This document shows positions 44,686-54,536 of a stretch of 64,000 nt of DNA, in pieces. The DNA lies in assembly GCA_019915015.1 (NCBI GenBank), contig JAHBBC010000001.1, positions 372,001-436,000 of the forward strand, given 5' to 3'. The notes beneath the pieces were generated by a model. The model made no database searches. It had not been told where the DNA came from and was given only the letters and a program-made list of their open reading frames with translations. Each line of letters opens with the position of its first letter. Position 1 is the first letter of the stretch. This DNA comes from Auriscalpium vulgare (lineage: Eukaryota > Basidiomycota > Agaricomycetes > Russulales > Auriscalpiaceae). The position numbers were made by a program, and so were the translations under genes.

Positions 44686-46584
44686 TTACGCGGTCTGAGT
44701 GTTCTCCAATTCGGTGGCGCCGCCACTGTTGGGAAGAGGCGCCCCGGAGTTGGTAGAACCCGCGTTCACGGTCGCGTCGACACCGCCAAGGGTGGCCGGA
44801 GGCGCCGTCGCAACGGTCGAGTCGACGCCGCCCATGATGGCCGGAGGCGTCGCCGAGATCGTGTTCGTCGCGCCATTGATCGCGGGGGTGTCGACTATCA
44901 TAGGTTGAGTCTTCTCGGACTGAGTGACGTCGGGTACTGCAACAGTCGTGGTCGTCGAGGGGATATGTGCCTCCGCCTCTCCGCTCGTCGTGTTTGTCGT
45001 GCCCGGCGAAGCGGTCGCCTCGGTGATCATCGGGGTGGGCCCGTTTAAAATCGCCAGCGTGTCCAGCATCGCGTTGGGGGCTCTGGGCTTGCGCTCGGCA
45101 ACCCACGACATCAGGAATTTGCGCGCCCACTGGCCGTAGTCCTCCGCCTCGGCCAAAGTCATGCCGTTCTCGGCAAAGTGAAGCGCGACGTCCAGTGTCG
45201 TTATATTGTCGACGCCCTTGGTGAGCCGCATGTAGCGGCGGACGGGCGCAATGACTGCCCTGGCGTCGATGAGGTGCTGCTCGTATCGGCCAGGTACAGC
45301 CAATAGCTGTACGGACGTCTGCTTGTACGCCGTGCGCTTACGCTCGGAGGACTGGTCGCTCTTCGGCGGGCCCAGTTGCGCAGAGGCTATGAAACCTCTG
45401 ATGTCCCGCTCCTGAAACTTGCCATCGTCGCCACGCGAGATGCCTCGCATCGGTTCTTCGCCCGCTGCAACGTGCTCATCCAACCACGTTAGCCAGTTGG
45501 CGACTGGGGCTTCCAGGCCGGGCTGTCGCCGCGGCGTCGCCGTGCTACTCGCCGAGGCTGTGGCTGCGTTCGCGTCGCTGTTCTCTGGCTTGCTCGAGCC
45601 CCCGCGTTGGGACCGGATCTTGGCCCATAATTCGAGTGCTCGGTTGTGTGCGTCGGTGCGTGCGCTCGGCGTCGTCCCCTGGATGCGTTCGATGAATCCC
45701 CTGGCGCGAGCAAACGCGCCGTGGTTCGTAGGGGCCGACGCGGCGGCGAATAGTTCGTCAACTCGCGCTATGGTCGTTGGGTCGTCTTGGAATGAGCGCA
45801 TTCCTCCCCTCCCCCTCACAGGAGTGAACCCCCGGGGCGGGGGAAGCCCGAGAGCTGCGTTCCTCTCGCCTGGAGTCGGCATCCGTACGCGCGGCGCCGC
45901 GTCGTCGAATACAGGGTCGAAAGCCGTAGTGACGGCTGGCGCCCACTGGCTGGCTGCGAGGCCGTGCATAGCGTCGTCGGTGTCAGCCTCGCTGCGCCAG
46001 GCGTGCTGCGCGGTAGTGATCTCTGTGCTCGCGCCCGTTTTGCGGCGGCCGTCGCGATGTGCGTCCTCCTCCTCGAGCAAGGCTCTCAACCGCTCGTTCT
46101 CTGCTCGGAGCTCCTTGTTCTTGGCTTCGTAGGCGTCAGCCCGTGCTTTGGCCTCGTCGAGCAGCTCGCAAGCTTCCTTATACTCGATGTCGTTCGACTT
46201 CATTTTTTCTTCGGCTGTCGCGAGCTTGCCCAGTAGCGACCCGTGCGCTGTCACAGGGAGCTTCCCTTTCTCGTACTCTCTAGCGAAATGCGCGGCGCGT
46301 TCTTCGATGGCGGCGGTCAGGGACTCGTCCCCCTGGAATGCGGCTTGGGCGAGATGTTTGGTGAACCCCTCGCACAAGACGCAGTACATGTCTTCGTTCT
46401 CCTCGTGAATGATGACCTCCATAAACTTCCTGAACTTCCACAGAGCCTGCTCTGCGGTGATCGGGATGCGGCGGCGGTCGTCGTCGTACCGAGACGGGGA
46501 ACGGTTGTCGTTGTCTCTGTCGCGGGAAGCATGTCGCTCGCGGGAACGCCCCCGGCGGCTATCATGCATTATGCTGTCGTTCAT
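44686..46584 (-). CDS. Third ORF of the gypsy element (632 aa)
   Basis: Lies between pol and the 3' LTR, in a frame different from pol. ATG 46584 is the first ATG. The N-terminus is Arg/Ser/Asp-rich (SRERHASRDRD), followed by a helical region and a predicted coiled coil (YEAKNKELRAENERLRALL, about residue 160). The second half has a Thr/Ala-rich tail. No membrane segment or signal peptide, so not envelope-like. No zinc knuckle, no enzyme motif. Function unknown. The open frame over 1.9 kb in a young element argues that it is used. Confidence 0.75.
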   Translation of the reverse strand: MNDSIMHDSRRGRSRERHASRDRDNDNRSPSRYDDDRRRIPITAEQALWKFRKFMEVIIHEENEDMYCVLCEGFTKHLAQAAFQGDESLTAAIEERAAHFAREYEKGKLPVTAHGSLLGKLATAEEKMKSNDIEYKEACELLDEAKARADAYEAKNKELRAENERLRALLEEEDAHRDGRRKTGASTEITTAQHAWRSEADTDDAMHGLAASQWAPAVTTAFDPVFDDAAPRVRMPTPGERNAALGLPPPRGFTPVRGRGGMRSFQDDPTTIARVDELFAAASAPTNHGAFARARGFIERIQGTTPSARTDAHNRALELWAKIRSQRGGSSKPENSDANAATASASSTATPRRQPGLEAPVANWLTWLDEHVAAGEEPMRGISRGDDGKFQERDIRGFIASAQLGPPKSDQSSERKRTAYKQTSVQLLAVPGRYEQHLIDARAVIAPVRRYMRLTKGVDNITTLDVALHFAENGMTLAEAEDYGQWARKFLMSWVAERKPRAPNAMLDTLAILNGPTPMITEATASPGTTNTTSGEAEAHIPSTTTTVAVPDVTQSEKTQPMIVDTPAINGATNTISATPPAIMGGVDSTVATAPPATLGGVDATVNAGSTNSGAPLPNSGGATELENTQTA

Positions 46585-46718
46585 GTCGTAATACGGTAGG
46601 CGCTGTGGTGCGTGTGTATATCGAAGTCGCCCCACCAGAACGGTCGGTTCTGTGGATTCCCTCGCTTAGAGTTCAAACCCCGTGTCGCCTGCTGTATAGT
46701 TTGTCGGGTGTGCCCACA

Positions 46719-49700
46719 TCACGTGCGAGCGCCAGTATTTCGGCGCTCCGCGTTCTTGCGTGGGAGGTGCTTCCAGTCACTGACCCCGACTAATTCAAGG
46801 TATGTGTCGAGTGCTTCCAGGTCCTTGCATGAGCTATAGGGCTCCCAGGTCGTGTCCCCTAAATTCCAACGAATTTCAAACGACAATGAGCGCCCCGACC
46901 AACGATGGCCGATTATCTCATCGACCAGCCACTCTACGTCGTCCGGCGTTCCATAGTCGTAGTCGATATTGGTCTCTCGATGCGGGAACAGTACGTCGTC
47001 ATTCTCTTCGTGGGGTCGCAGCCTGCTGATATGAAACGTATCATGTATACGTCGTGCGCGCAGTTGCGCGGGCAGTGCCACAGTGTAAGCTGAGGACGCC
47101 CGGTGCGCATTCGTCACCGGGAATGGCCCAATGAATTTGGGTAACAGTTTGTGCGCTCGCCCTTTAGGTAGCGCGAGGTGCTCCGTGGAGACGTACACCT
47201 TGTCGCCGACCTGTATCTCGGGTTCTCCGCGTCGTCTCCTATTTGCCTGGTATGTCTGATATACCCGGCTCTCTATTATCGCGTCGCGGGCTAATTCGAG
47301 GCTCCGCCTAGCGCTCTCTGCGAACTGGTTCACCCCAGGCATCGTATCTTTCGATGGGATTATGCCGTTCAGCAACGTCGGCATTGAACCGTAGTTCAAT
47401 TCGAATGGCGCGAACCCTGTCGAGCGACTGACGCTCGAATTGATCGCAAACTCGGTGAGTGGCACTTTATGCACCCAGTCAGTCTGGTCTGGTTTCACCA
47501 TTGCACGCAGTATCTGCCCCACGTTGCGTATTGCGCGCTCGGATGCGCCATCTGTCTGCGGATGAAAGCTCGTGGACATGAGCAATTTGGTACCCAACAG
47601 ATGGTGCGTTTCCTTCCAGAATTTCGACGTGAACTTGGGGTCTCTGTCTGATACGATTGTCTCTGGTAGTCCGTGGAGTCGCACTATGTCGCGGACGTAT
47701 AGCCAGGCTAGCTCGCTCGCGGTGATTGTGGTGTGTATGGGCACCAAATGTATCATCGATGTTAATCGACAGATGACAACCCACAGATAGTCGAATCCCT
47801 CGGACTTCGGGAATGGTCCCACAAAGTCCATCCCGATGGATCCCCACGGTCGCGTTGGGATCGGCAGACTGTGGAGCAACCCCTGTATTAACTGGGTGCG
47901 CGGCTTCGTCGTCTGACACGTTCCGCATGTCTTACAGAATTTCTCTACGTCTTGGCCGATTCTGGGCCACCAGTAATAGCGGCGCATGTACTCGGCGGTT
48001 TTCTGCGCACCAAGATGCCCCAGAATCGTGTGCGCTTGGTCAATTATGCGTTCGGTAAGTCGTCGCTTTCGCGTCACTGTCCCCGGCACACACATCACTC
48101 TCTCTCCCGCACGGTTGGTCGTATAAATGACCCCTTTCTCTAGTGAGAACGCCGCGTGCTCGTTTGGTCGTTCCAGCACTTTACTGAATAGCGTATCCAG
48201 TGCGTATCCGGTCTTAATGTCCTCTACAAATCCTTGTGATTCGTCCATTAATTGGTTTAGCGGGGGCCCGTGCTGCGCCGCATCCACCACTCGGGGATCG
48301 TTGGCATTTTGCCGACGGCGCTCACCCTCCGTCTCCTCTGCGTTAGCGGCCAGCGCTCGCGCCTCCTCACGTCTTTCCTCTACGTTCTCGGCGAGTGTAC
48401 GCTTCGGGGTCGTGCCCAGTCGTTCACGCCGGTCGGCCTCCGTACGCATGGCTCGAATTTCAACAAATCGTGTCCAGGGTAGGTCTTCCCCTTCGGGGTC
48501 GAGTCTCGAGTCTACATTGACGAATTCTCCTTGGGGATGAATATCCTCCCAGGTGTCGCTCTCGTAGTATCGAGATAACGCGTCGGCGACTTTGTTGAGT
48601 TCGCCTTTCACATACGATATCTCGAAGTCAAATCTGCTCATGAACTCCATCCATCGCGCCTGTCGGCTGGATAGACGACGCTGTGTCTTGAAGAATTCAA
48701 GCGCTTTATGGTCGGTCACTATTCGTATGCGGTTCCCTAGTAGCTTATCTTCCCACTTGAGTAGAGCTTCAAGTATAGCTATGGTCTCCATTTCGAATAC
48801 GCGGTAATTATGTTGCGCCGTCGTGAATTTCTTTGACATAAAACCCGCAGGGCGGCATGTCTGCCACGTCGGTCCCTGGCCGTACATGGACCCCACGCCC
48901 GACGCAGACGCGTCGCATATAACCCATACAGGCTCGGGGTTCTTCGCGTCGATCGGTTTGAGCACTGGCGTTTTACACGCAAGAGCTTTAATCATCCCGA
49001 AGCATCGCTCGTGCAGCGGTCTCCACACAAATTGGTTCCCGTTCTTGGAAATCGACGCCAATGGTCCCGTGTACGCGGTCACATCAGGCATGAAATGCGC
49101 AAGATACTGCACCAGTCCCAAGAATTTCTGTACGTCGTGATAGTTCCTTGGGGTTCGCCATTCTCTTACGCGGGCCATTTTGTCGGCGTCAGCGTGAAGT
49201 CCGGCGTCGTCAATGACGTGCCCCAGACAATCCATTCTCTCGGAGTAAAGGTCGCACTTGTCCTTCTCGAGGTACAACTCGGCCTCACGGAGGCGTTGTA
49301 GAACACATTGCAGGTGCGTTTCGTGCTCTTCCTCAGAGTCGCTGTATATGAATATGTCGTCCAAGTATACATGAACGAATCTCCCTATGAAGTCGCGGAA
49401 TATCGCCGTGACAAGTCGTTGGAATGTAGCTGGTGCGTTACAATCTCCTTGCTGCATTACCAGACTGAGGTACGTGCCGTATACTGTAGCAAATGCGGTG
49501 TGCAAGATGTCTTCCGGCACTATTCGAATCTGCTCATACGCATTCGACATATCGATCTTTGACCGGTATTTTGCACGCGCCACGTCCATACGGATGTGGT
49601 CCTGGTCCGGAAATGGCGTCACATCCCGCACTGTATTGTCGTTTCGCTCTCTACAGTCAACAACCGTGCGCAATTTTCCTGATTTCTTTGGTATGCAGAG

Positions 49701-50225
49701 CATCGGCGCGGCCTGGTTAGTCGTTGTTGGTTCCCACCACCCAGCCTCAGCATACAGTCTTATCTTCTCCATGAGCTGAGGTTTCATTGCGTCTGGGCAT
49801 CGCGGCAATCGATAGTGGTAATTTTTCCCTTTATCGATTATCGGAATGCGGTGGTTCACTTCTCTCATTGGTGGTAGTCGAGGGGGTACACCCGCAAGTA
49901 CGTCTTCAAATTCTCTCATCCACTTTTCCCGTCTCACGCGCCGTTCTTCTGCTGATATCGGCTTCTCATCATAGACGTGGTACTGTGGCGACGTCTCCGC
50001 TTGTCGCTCAGTGGGCGGTTCTGCTCGCAGCGTCTCACCCGTTGACGTGGTACCGTCTCGGGCCGTCGACTCCAATATTGGGCCATCCTTATCCGCCCAT
50101 TTCTCTCCCTTCATTGCAAGTAAGTATTCGTCTTCGACTTCCTCTATAGTAACCTGGCGTCGCCGTTTCTGCCCGTGTGCAGGTCCCGCAGCTATCTCCG
50201 AGGGTATTTCCTGCGGGCCAGGGAG
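46719..50225 (-). CDS. Gypsy Pol: RT, RNase H, integrase, chromodomain
   Basis: Open frame continuous with gag except for one TGA (50226-50228); the first ATG is 50114. RT has QGDCNAPATFQRL and YLDDIFIYS. RNase H starts at WVICDASASG. Integrase has the HHCC site (HTILGHLG..CKTCGTCQ) and D,D,E (GMDFVGPF, VSDRDPKF, GASERAIRN). A C-terminal chromodomain (VEWLVDEIIGHRW..WEPYSSC) marks it as a chromovirus, which targets insertion to modified chromatin in known members. Polypeptide about 1131 aa from ATG. Confidence 0.95.
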   Translation of the reverse strand, partial: LPGPQEIPSEIAAGPAHGQKRRRQVTIEEVEDEYLLAMKGEKWADKDGPILESTARDGTTSTGETLRAEPPTERQAETSPQYHVYDEKPISAEERRVRREKWMREFEDVLAGVPPRLPPMREVNHRIPIIDKGKNYHYRLPRCPDAMKPQLMEKIRLYAEAGWWEPTTTNQAAPMLCIPKKSGKLRTVVDCRERNDNTVRDVTPFPDQDHIRMDVARAKYRSKIDMSNAYEQIRIVPEDILHTAFATVYGTYLSLVMQQGDCNAPATFQRLVTAIFRDFIGRFVHVYLDDIFIYSDSEEEHETHLQCVLQRLREAELYLEKDKCDLYSERMDCLGHVIDDAGLHADADKMARVREWRTPRNYHDVQKFLGLVQYLAHFMPDVTAYTGPLASISKNGNQFVWRPLHERCFGMIKALACKTPVLKPIDAKNPEPVWVICDASASGVGSMYGQGPTWQTCRPAGFMSKKFTTAQHNYRVFEMETIAILEALLKWEDKLLGNRIRIVTDHKALEFFKTQRRLSSRQARWMEFMSRFDFEISYVKGELNKVADALSRYYESDTWEDIHPQGEFVNVDSRLDPEGEDLPWTRFVEIRAMRTEADRRERLGTTPKRTLAENVEERREEARALAANAEETEGERRRQNANDPRVVDAAQHGPPLNQLMDESQGFVEDIKTGYALDTLFSKVLERPNEHAAFSLEKGVIYTTNRAGERVMCVPGTVTRKRRLTERIIDQAHTILGHLGAQKTAEYMRRYYWWPRIGQDVEKFCKTCGTCQTTKPRTQLIQGLLHSLPIPTRPWGSIGMDFVGPFPKSEGFDYLWVVICRLTSMIHLVPIHTTITASELAWLYVRDIVRLHGLPETIVSDRDPKFTSKFWKETHHLLGTKLLMSTSFHPQTDGASERAIRNVGQILRAMVKPDQTDWVHKVPLTEFAINSSVSRSTGFAPFELNYGSMPTLLNGIIPSKDTMPGVNQFAESARRSLELARDAIIESRVYQTYQANRRRRGEPEIQVGDKVYVSTEHLALPKGRAHKLLPKFIGPFPVTNAHRASSAYTVALPAQLRARRIHDTFHISRLRPHEENDDVLFPHRETNIDYDYGTPDDVEWLVDEIIGHRWSGRSLSFEIRWNLGDTTWEPYSSCKDLEALDTYLELVGVSDWKHLPRKNAERRNTGART

Positions 50226-53200
50226 TCAATTAGTTGGTGTCGCGCGCGGTCGGGCTGCCTCGCGCTTACGTGCCGCGCGGCTAGTTTCTTCCTCATAGGT
50301 GAGTGTTGGGATATCAATCCCTTTTACTCGGATCGTGTCTGTCGCAAAATCCAGGATTACTCCATGGGCTCGGAGGAACGGTGTCCCAATGATCATGTCG
50401 TAGCGGTCTATATTGACGACGTCCGCGTACGTTTTCTCCACTACTGGTCCAAAAGATACGTTGACTTTTGCCCCAAAGTTAATCTTTGTACGGCTCCCTA
50501 CGCATCCGAGCTGTAGAGTTACAGGTCTCTTCAATTCCACAAGCGGAATGCGTTGCACTTTCGCGAAGTCAGGCGTTATCGACATCGTCGTACTTCCTGA
50601 GTCGAACAGCGTGTATGCTTGCGCCCCATTCACAGTCACATACGCGGCCAAACAATGGCGCGATCCTTGTGACGGCCGGTCTTCCACGGGGAATGGACTC
50701 CCTGCAGATCGGAATTCTCTGTCCTCGTGCATTGCCATAATCTGGGCACTCTCAAGGGCAGCCGGCGTTTCTTCTGCGTCGTTCTCCGCTGAGTCGTCCG
50801 ACCAATTGTCTTCGTCATCTCCTCGCTCTGACTCGGAGTCAGCCACCGTCTCCAGATCAGGCATGGCCCCTGAACCGTTGGTCGTCATGCTGAGCGCTGG
50901 TGAAGGGCTGCGACGACTTGCATCCGACGCGTAGTCCATGTGGTCGTCCTCCAGGTACGTAGTAGAAGACTCGCTCGAGTCGTCGTGTCCGTTCTCACCC
51001 ACCCGCGCACGCAGGTATATAACTTCGCGAAATGCGCCGGAGTACAGTGCGCGCATGCGGGTAGCGTCCATTTCTGCCTCCTCCATCCGCATGCGAGTGC
51101 GTCTGAAATTATCCTCGACGTCCTCAATATAGTCTCTCAGTCGATCCAGGTCATCCCTGGCCTCGGCTCGCGCTTGGTTATAAGCCATTTCCCGAAGCCA
51201 GTACTCATAGCGGAATCGGGTGTTGCGTGCTTGCAGGTATCCCTCGTCGTTTCCTTCATGCGCCTCCTGAATATGATTGATATATCTCATGCAGTCCTCA
51301 CATTCATGGAAGTGCACAGTTCCATATTCTCGGTGCCAGCACCATAGCCGCGACAGCATGTTTCGCGGCCCAATTTCCCCAGGAGACGGTAAGAATTCCT
51401 GGATCATTGGTGGCGCTGGTAATTCTCCGTCAAGGAATGTCCTCAGTCGCGCCCACCACGGTAGATCGTCTGTGTCTTCCAGGTGGTAATTATGCTCTCT
51501 GTTTATATTCATCGCTCGTATATATACGGGCTCCCCTTCTTCTTCGTCGAGTGAGTTGTCATATCCTTCATGTTCCTCATATTGTTCCACGACATATTCA
51601 TAATCCGAACTGTCATACTGCGACCCGCCTGCTGCGCCAGCCTCGACGGTGTCGTCGTCCTCTGCTCCATTGTCGTGTTTCATCTCAGGTGCCAATGCTG
51701 GGTGGTCACCTTCTTCTTCAGATCGGTCGTCGATTACTTGCCCCGCAAACAATTGCGGTCTCTGCTCATTGTATTTGGGGCACTTGGGGTCGCTCGAGTA
51801 ATGTCCCAATTGGCCGCACTTCCAACATGTCACTTTCGAGACGTCGCGATTGGTGTTCTGACGCGTACCCGCGTTCGTTTGTCCCTGGTTTCTCGGCGCA
51901 GGAGCTGATTCTCTGGTCCGACTTGGCTCGCCACGAGCTGCTGCGGCGTGTCTGGCTGGGTTCTCTCGTGGCGCATCGTGCTTGCTTTCATAGCGGGGCG
52001 TGTCGCTGGGTTTCTCTGAGTGTTTACCCTCATACGGCTTCCTCCTTCGTACTACTCGAAAGCTCTTGCCTCCCAATTCCGTACGGAATGGTCCGTCTCT
52101 CGACGTTGCTACCGGGGCTCGGATTGAACTCTCCGACAATTTTGCTGCGGTGGCAACCCTTGCCAGACGTGCGGCGTGCTGCTTGCGGTATCTCTCCGCT
52201 CCCTCGACTATCGCTGCTTCCTTGAGAATGCGGTCTATGGTCGACTTCTCCGCAGATATGCTCTTGTTTACCATCAGATGGTTGACCATTCTCTGCGGCA
52301 TTTCCTGCAGCAGTTTCTGCTTAAATGCGTACTTGCTCGGTCGTTCTACCATCCGGTTCACATGGCGCATCAAGTCGTTATACAAACGTTGGGCAGTATC
52401 TACATACGTCGTCGCCTCATACTGATCGCTAGCGACTTGCACTGTCGCTTCGTGTACGAATCTCCGGTACATTGCGCAGACCAAATCCGCAAATTTCCAG
52501 CGTCGAGTTGCGCGCCTGGGGTGGGTCACCTCATCGTTAAACCATACGCGCGCGTCACCTTGGAGATTATTCCCCAGCATGGTTATGCGATCTTGGTCAC
52601 GTTTTGGTCCGCATATCCGTCCTAGTTTCATCAAAACTAAGAGTCCCTGCAAGAACTCCTCAAATATCTCGACGCTGTCGCTCCCTTTATACGCGTTCGG
52701 TGGGTTTCCTTTAATTCCTTTTATGTCGGGCAGGTGGGACATATCCGTGCCGACCTGCTCCTCAATCATGATCCTATATACGTCCAGTGCGTCATCTATC
52801 ATTGCCTCTGGCGTTTCCTCTCTGGATCGACGACTGGTAGCACCCACGCTGCGCTTGCGCAGCGTCACCCGCTGGTCGTATTCCTCGTCCAGCCTAGGGG
52901 TCTCCGATCCTCCGGAGCGGCGGCCGTTACCATTGGATCGCGGAGTATCGTTGTTCTCCGACTCCTCCTCAGACGACTCGTCCTTGTCACTACTACCGTC
53001 ATCGTCATCATCGTCTCCCGGAGGAGGAGGTGGCGGCGGGGCCCCGCTTCTCGGGCGATTGCCACTCGCCTTATTTCCTCGCGGGGCTTTCTCTCGGCGT
53101 TCGTCTTCGCGGTCTGACTCGTCCGCACGACTTGATTCGGGGATGCGCGGTACAAATGAGAACCCCGATTCCTTCAAGTCCTTATTCCTCCAGGTGCGCA

Positions 53201-53918
53201 GTATCGCTCTGTCCTTGGATGACATGTCCTTGACCGTCATTTTAGCCTGCGCAGCCCGAACGTCTTCCGCCGGTGCTTTCTCCAGGCGGCGTTGAGCTCG
53301 CACACGACGGGCGTACTCGTCGTCGTCTTCGTCCTTTCTCTTAGGCTCGTATAATTTCTTTCTGGCGAGTTCAATCGCTTCATCTCCAGGGGTTGACTCT
53401 CGTCTCCCCTTGATGCTGATGCCGCTTACTCTGTCCCCGAGTTGCTCTCTCAGTGCAGCGAATTTTCCTTGCAACGCGTTCATGCGTTCAGACGCTTGCT
53501 CGGCGCGCCGTCCGGCGAATTGCCCGATGCTTCGCAGTTCCTCTATTTCGACCGCCTCTTCTTCCCACAGCTGCTCAATTTCTCCCAGCAGCCAACCAAT
53601 CTCTCTTTCGTTTACTCCCGACTGGTCGCCTGGAATCGTGCTCTGGGTCGGGCGCGTCGCCTCTGGGTCCTCAGCGTCCAATCCCTGGTCCTCGTCGGAG
53701 AGCGGGCTCGTGCTCTCGTGCTCCGCACTATTGTTGCGGCCCGAGGCGTCGCCGCCGTCGTGAACCTGGCGGTTGGCGTCGCTTGTGTCGTCCGGTGCGC
53801 CGTCAACGCGGTGCGCTTCGTTCCTTTCCTCTGTCTCCTTAGTCTCTGTCGTCTGCTGCGTCGTATTCGCTCCGGCGCGGCGCGTCTGCGCAACTGTCCT
53901 CGTTTTCGTCGAAGGCAT
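50226..53918 (-). CDS. Gypsy Gag with aspartic protease (1230 aa)
   Basis: ATG 53918 to TGA 50226. The N-terminal 400 residues are acidic/basic low-complexity with a heptad-like region. The capsid-like part (about 430-600) includes FEEFLQGLL and WFNDEVTH. The zinc knuckle CWKCGQLGHYSSDPKC is near residue 695. The protease active site LFDSGSTT is at about residue 1105. The protease being fused to Gag before the stop is unusual for elements that fuse it to Pol. Confidence 0.93.
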   Translation of the reverse strand: MPSTKTRTVAQTRRAGANTTQQTTETKETEERNEAHRVDGAPDDTSDANRQVHDGGDASGRNNSAEHESTSPLSDEDQGLDAEDPEATRPTQSTIPGDQSGVNEREIGWLLGEIEQLWEEEAVEIEELRSIGQFAGRRAEQASERMNALQGKFAALREQLGDRVSGISIKGRRESTPGDEAIELARKKLYEPKRKDEDDDEYARRVRAQRRLEKAPAEDVRAAQAKMTVKDMSSKDRAILRTWRNKDLKESGFSFVPRIPESSRADESDREDERREKAPRGNKASGNRPRSGAPPPPPPPGDDDDDDGSSDKDESSEEESENNDTPRSNGNGRRSGGSETPRLDEEYDQRVTLRKRSVGATSRRSREETPEAMIDDALDVYRIMIEEQVGTDMSHLPDIKGIKGNPPNAYKGSDSVEIFEEFLQGLLVLMKLGRICGPKRDQDRITMLGNNLQGDARVWFNDEVTHPRRATRRWKFADLVCAMYRRFVHEATVQVASDQYEATTYVDTAQRLYNDLMRHVNRMVERPSKYAFKQKLLQEMPQRMVNHLMVNKSISAEKSTIDRILKEAAIVEGAERYRKQHAARLARVATAAKLSESSIRAPVATSRDGPFRTELGGKSFRVVRRRKPYEGKHSEKPSDTPRYESKHDAPRENPARHAAAARGEPSRTRESAPAPRNQGQTNAGTRQNTNRDVSKVTCWKCGQLGHYSSDPKCPKYNEQRPQLFAGQVIDDRSEEEGDHPALAPEMKHDNGAEDDDTVEAGAAGGSQYDSSDYEYVVEQYEEHEGYDNSLDEEEGEPVYIRAMNINREHNYHLEDTDDLPWWARLRTFLDGELPAPPMIQEFLPSPGEIGPRNMLSRLWCWHREYGTVHFHECEDCMRYINHIQEAHEGNDEGYLQARNTRFRYEYWLREMAYNQARAEARDDLDRLRDYIEDVEDNFRRTRMRMEEAEMDATRMRALYSGAFREVIYLRARVGENGHDDSSESSTTYLEDDHMDYASDASRRSPSPALSMTTNGSGAMPDLETVADSESERGDDEDNWSDDSAENDAEETPAALESAQIMAMHEDREFRSAGSPFPVEDRPSQGSRHCLAAYVTVNGAQAYTLFDSGSTTMSITPDFAKVQRIPLVELKRPVTLQLGCVGSRTKINFGAKVNVSFGPVVEKTYADVVNIDRYDMIIGTPFLRAHGVILDFATDTIRVKGIDIPTLTYEEETSRAARKREAARPRATPTN

Positions 53919-53989
53919 AGTGATTTGTGATGTGGTATGAAAACAAATGTCGCTAGTGGATTCGGAATTCCACTGGAGGTTTAAAAAAG

Positions 53990-54201
53990 TGTAAGGCAGG
54001 TGATAGAAGGTGTAGCTTAAGTCACGCAGTATAAACCAAACCCAGATATGGGATTCAAGAATATACTAGTGACAAGATAAAAGCTAAAGACGTCCTCTAC
54101 AGTCCCATGGACGATATCCGCCGTCAGCCTCAACTGTATAGTTCTAGGTCAGCGGTCCCACGCTCACGTACGATCACGTGTGCTCGGACGCCGCCCTTAC
54201 A
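53990..54201 (-). repeat. 5' LTR of gypsy element
   Basis: 212 bp, followed by GGACA at 54202-54206. Confidence 0.97.
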
Positions 54202-54536
54202 GGACAATTGCGCACAGCCACTTCATATAGAAGAAGCATAGCCACAGCGATCCGGGTGCGCATAGCCACATCGCCGATCTGGCACCGACCAAATAGGAAC
54301 ACGGAGTGGACCTTGAGACATAGGATGTAGAATCCGGGACTCGTTCTGTGCGCCGTTGCTACATAATTCTATTCAATCTTTCTTGTGTGTGATGACGTAA
54401 CAGCACGACTTGACGCGGTGCGGCGTGGCGCGGGCCCTGCGCGACTTGACGCGTCGCGTCCACGTTGTGAGCCTGCACTCTTCCTTGCCCTCGTCCTCCT
54501 CTCTCTATCTCAGCATTGTTTCAATACTACCTTGCC

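Larger units (their letters stand above)
44422..54201 (-). mobile_element. Ty3/gypsy chromovirus LTR retrotransposon, complete
   Basis: 212-bp LTRs (TGTAAGG..CCTTACA ends) look identical by eye and are flanked by GGACA. The coding strand is minus. A GGTGGGGGAGGG polypurine tract abuts the left (3') LTR. Order Gag-PR, RT-RH-IN-chromodomain, then an extra ORF. Identical LTRs imply a very recent insertion. It sits between two genes of the Tnp2 element. Confidence 0.96.

Noticed and set aside
50114..50290. An intron (GTAAGC..CCGCAG) joining gypsy gag to pol
   Set aside because: Splicing there would shift the frame away from pol, while gag and pol are already in one frame except for the TGA.
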